From positions 2,418,001 to 2,482,000 of the forward strand of contig NZ_CP010951.1 of assembly GCF_001580455.1 (NCBI RefSeq): a stretch of DNA of 64,000 bases, written 5' to 3'. The position numbers and the translations under genes are program-made. The first letter of the stretch is position 1; every line of letters begins with the position of its first letter. Positions 63,223 to 64,000 of the stretch are shown here, one piece after another. The DNA is from Ramlibacter tataouinensis (GTDB lineage: Bacteria > Pseudomonadota > Gammaproteobacteria > Burkholderiales > Burkholderiaceae_C). The notes beneath the pieces are model-generated. The model saw only the letters and a program-made list of their open reading frames with translations. It was not told the DNA's origin and made no database searches.

Positions 63223-64000
63223 ATGACCGACCAGAGCCTCACCCGCTTCCTCGCCCCCGAGGGCGGTGACGCCGACCCGGCCGAGACCGCCGAGTGGCGC
63301 GCGGCCTTCCAGTCACTGGTGGCCGCCGAAGGCCCGGCGCGGGCGCGGTTCATCCTCGACCAGTTGGCGGCGCTGGCGCGCGATCCGCACGTCGCCTGGT
63401 CGCCGGAGCTGGCCACGCCCTACGTCAACACCATCCCGGTCGACCAGCAGCCGGCCTTCCCGGGCGATCTGGCGATCGAGGAGAAGCTGGCTTCGCTGAT
63501 GCGCTGGAACGCGCTGGCGATGGTGGCGCGCGCGAACACCGCCTACGGCGAGCTGGGCGGCCACATCGCCAGCTACGCCAGCGCGGCCGACCTGTTCGAA
63601 GTCGGCTTCAACCACTTCTTCCGGGCGCGCAGCGAGGCGCAGGGGGGCGACCTGGTGTTCTTCCAGGCGCACAGCGCGCCCGGCGTGTACGCGCGGGCCT
63701 TCCTCGAGGGCCGGCTGACGCAAGCCGATCTGGCGCACTACCGCCAGGAGATCACGGCGCCCCAGCACGGCGCCCGAGGACTTTCGAGCTACCCGCATCC
63801 CTGGCTGATGCCGGACTTCTGGCAGTTCCCGACCGGCTCGATGGGGATCGGCCCGATCAGCTCGATCTACCACGCGCGCTTCATGCGCTACCTCACGCAC
63901 CGCCGGTTGCTCAACTGCGGCGGCCGCAAGGTCTGGGGCGTGTTCGGTGACGGCGAGATGGACGAACCCGAGAGCATGAGCGCGCTCACGCTGGCCTCGC
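63223..64000 (+). CDS. aceE: Pyruvate dehydrogenase E1, AceE family (5' part, runs off the window)
   Basis: The first 259 codons of a homodimeric-type E1. HVAWSPELATPYVNTIPV, RWNALAMVARANTAYGELGGHIASYASAADLFEVG and SSYPHPWLMPDFWQFPTGSMGIGP match the AceE N-terminal half; GDGEMDEPES (about residue 247) is the thiamine-diphosphate motif. Some positions differ from the canonical betaproteobacterial AceE (for example TGSMGIGPISSIYHARF), so this could be a paralogue such as a branched or 2-oxobutyrate-type E1. The 3' end and the E2/E3 genes lie outside. Confidence 0.88.
   Translation, partial: MTDQSLTRFLAPEGGDADPAETAEWRAAFQSLVAAEGPARARFILDQLAALARDPHVAWSPELATPYVNTIPVDQQPAFPGDLAIEEKLASLMRWNALAMVARANTAYGELGGHIASYASAADLFEVGFNHFFRARSEAQGGDLVFFQAHSAPGVYARAFLEGRLTQADLAHYRQEITAPQHGARGLSSYPHPWLMPDFWQFPTGSMGIGPISSIYHARFMRYLTHRRLLNCGGRKVWGVFGDGEMDEPESMSALTLAS

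Overview
The window is one stretch of GC-rich, tightly packed bacterial chromosome. The gene set points to a betaproteobacterium of the Burkholderiales, probably Comamonadaceae (Ramlibacter/Variovorax-like). Evidence: the rsmI-yraN-diaA-dolP neighbourhood, a priA-hemE neighbourhood, pilT-pilU in tandem, groESL with a CIRCE operator, an AceE-type homodimeric pyruvate dehydrogenase E1, and many small Burkholderiales-type families (DUF805, DUF2946, DUF3617). The genus is inference; no rRNA or tRNA gene is present to settle it. I see no insertion sequence, prophage, CRISPR array or integrase.

Layout. 0-7.5 kb: a peptide-type ABC transporter (two permeases, a binding protein, two ATPases) with an M20 hydrolase and a GNAT acetyltransferase, in one chain of overlapping or nearly touching genes. 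7.5-10.7 kb: zwf (-) and pgi (+), divergent. 10.7-13.6 kb: a DUF805 membrane protein, then groEL-groES (-) behind a CIRCE/heat-shock promoter, abutting the remnant of a D-aminoacylase gene. 13.6-19.4 kb: SulP transporter and PPK2 kinase (-), an SGNH hydrolase (-), an orphan MCE protein with its auxiliary lipoprotein (+), and cytochrome b561 (-). 19.4-22.7 kb: a 0.5-kb hairpin-rich leader, a GH8 glycanase lipoprotein and a GDSL lipoprotein. 22.7-26.4 kb: a probable copper-handling group (DUF2946, TonB receptor, YcnI, and a 19-cysteine four-helix protein on the other strand). 26.6-32.7 kb: arginase, an acidic disordered protein and a 1532-residue CheB-CheR-PAS-kinase-receiver protein. 32.7-37.5 kb: glutathione reductase, a GT4 glycosyltransferase and a glycogen-debranching-type enzyme. 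37.5-43.2 kb: short PutA with a divergent Lrp-type regulator, glycerol kinase, DUF3617.

43.2-46.2 kb: yggS, pilT, pilU. 46.3-48.1 kb: a lectin-like lipoprotein and a 3-hydroxyisobutyrate dehydrogenase family enzyme. 48.1-54.9 kb: dolP, diaA, a small exported protein, yraN, rsmI, priA and hemE, with an AT-rich gap carrying DnaA-box-like sites between priA and hemE. 55-59.6 kb: TPR-methyltransferase, UDP-galactopyranose mutase, MetY with a CoA-binding protein, a small membrane protein. 59.6-63.1 kb: alaX-dsbD-redoxin operon. 63.2 kb to the end: the 5' part of an aceE-type gene that runs off the window.

Most genes are core metabolism or housekeeping. The least ordinary parts are the structured leader upstream of the GH8 gene and a 17-bp motif it shares with the sensor-kinase promoter region, the DnaA-box gap beside hemE, the orphan MCE pair, the copper group, the start-codon hairpin of gor, and the yraN/rsmI divergent genes whose start codons share a base. 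I did not find a system I can confidently call undescribed.
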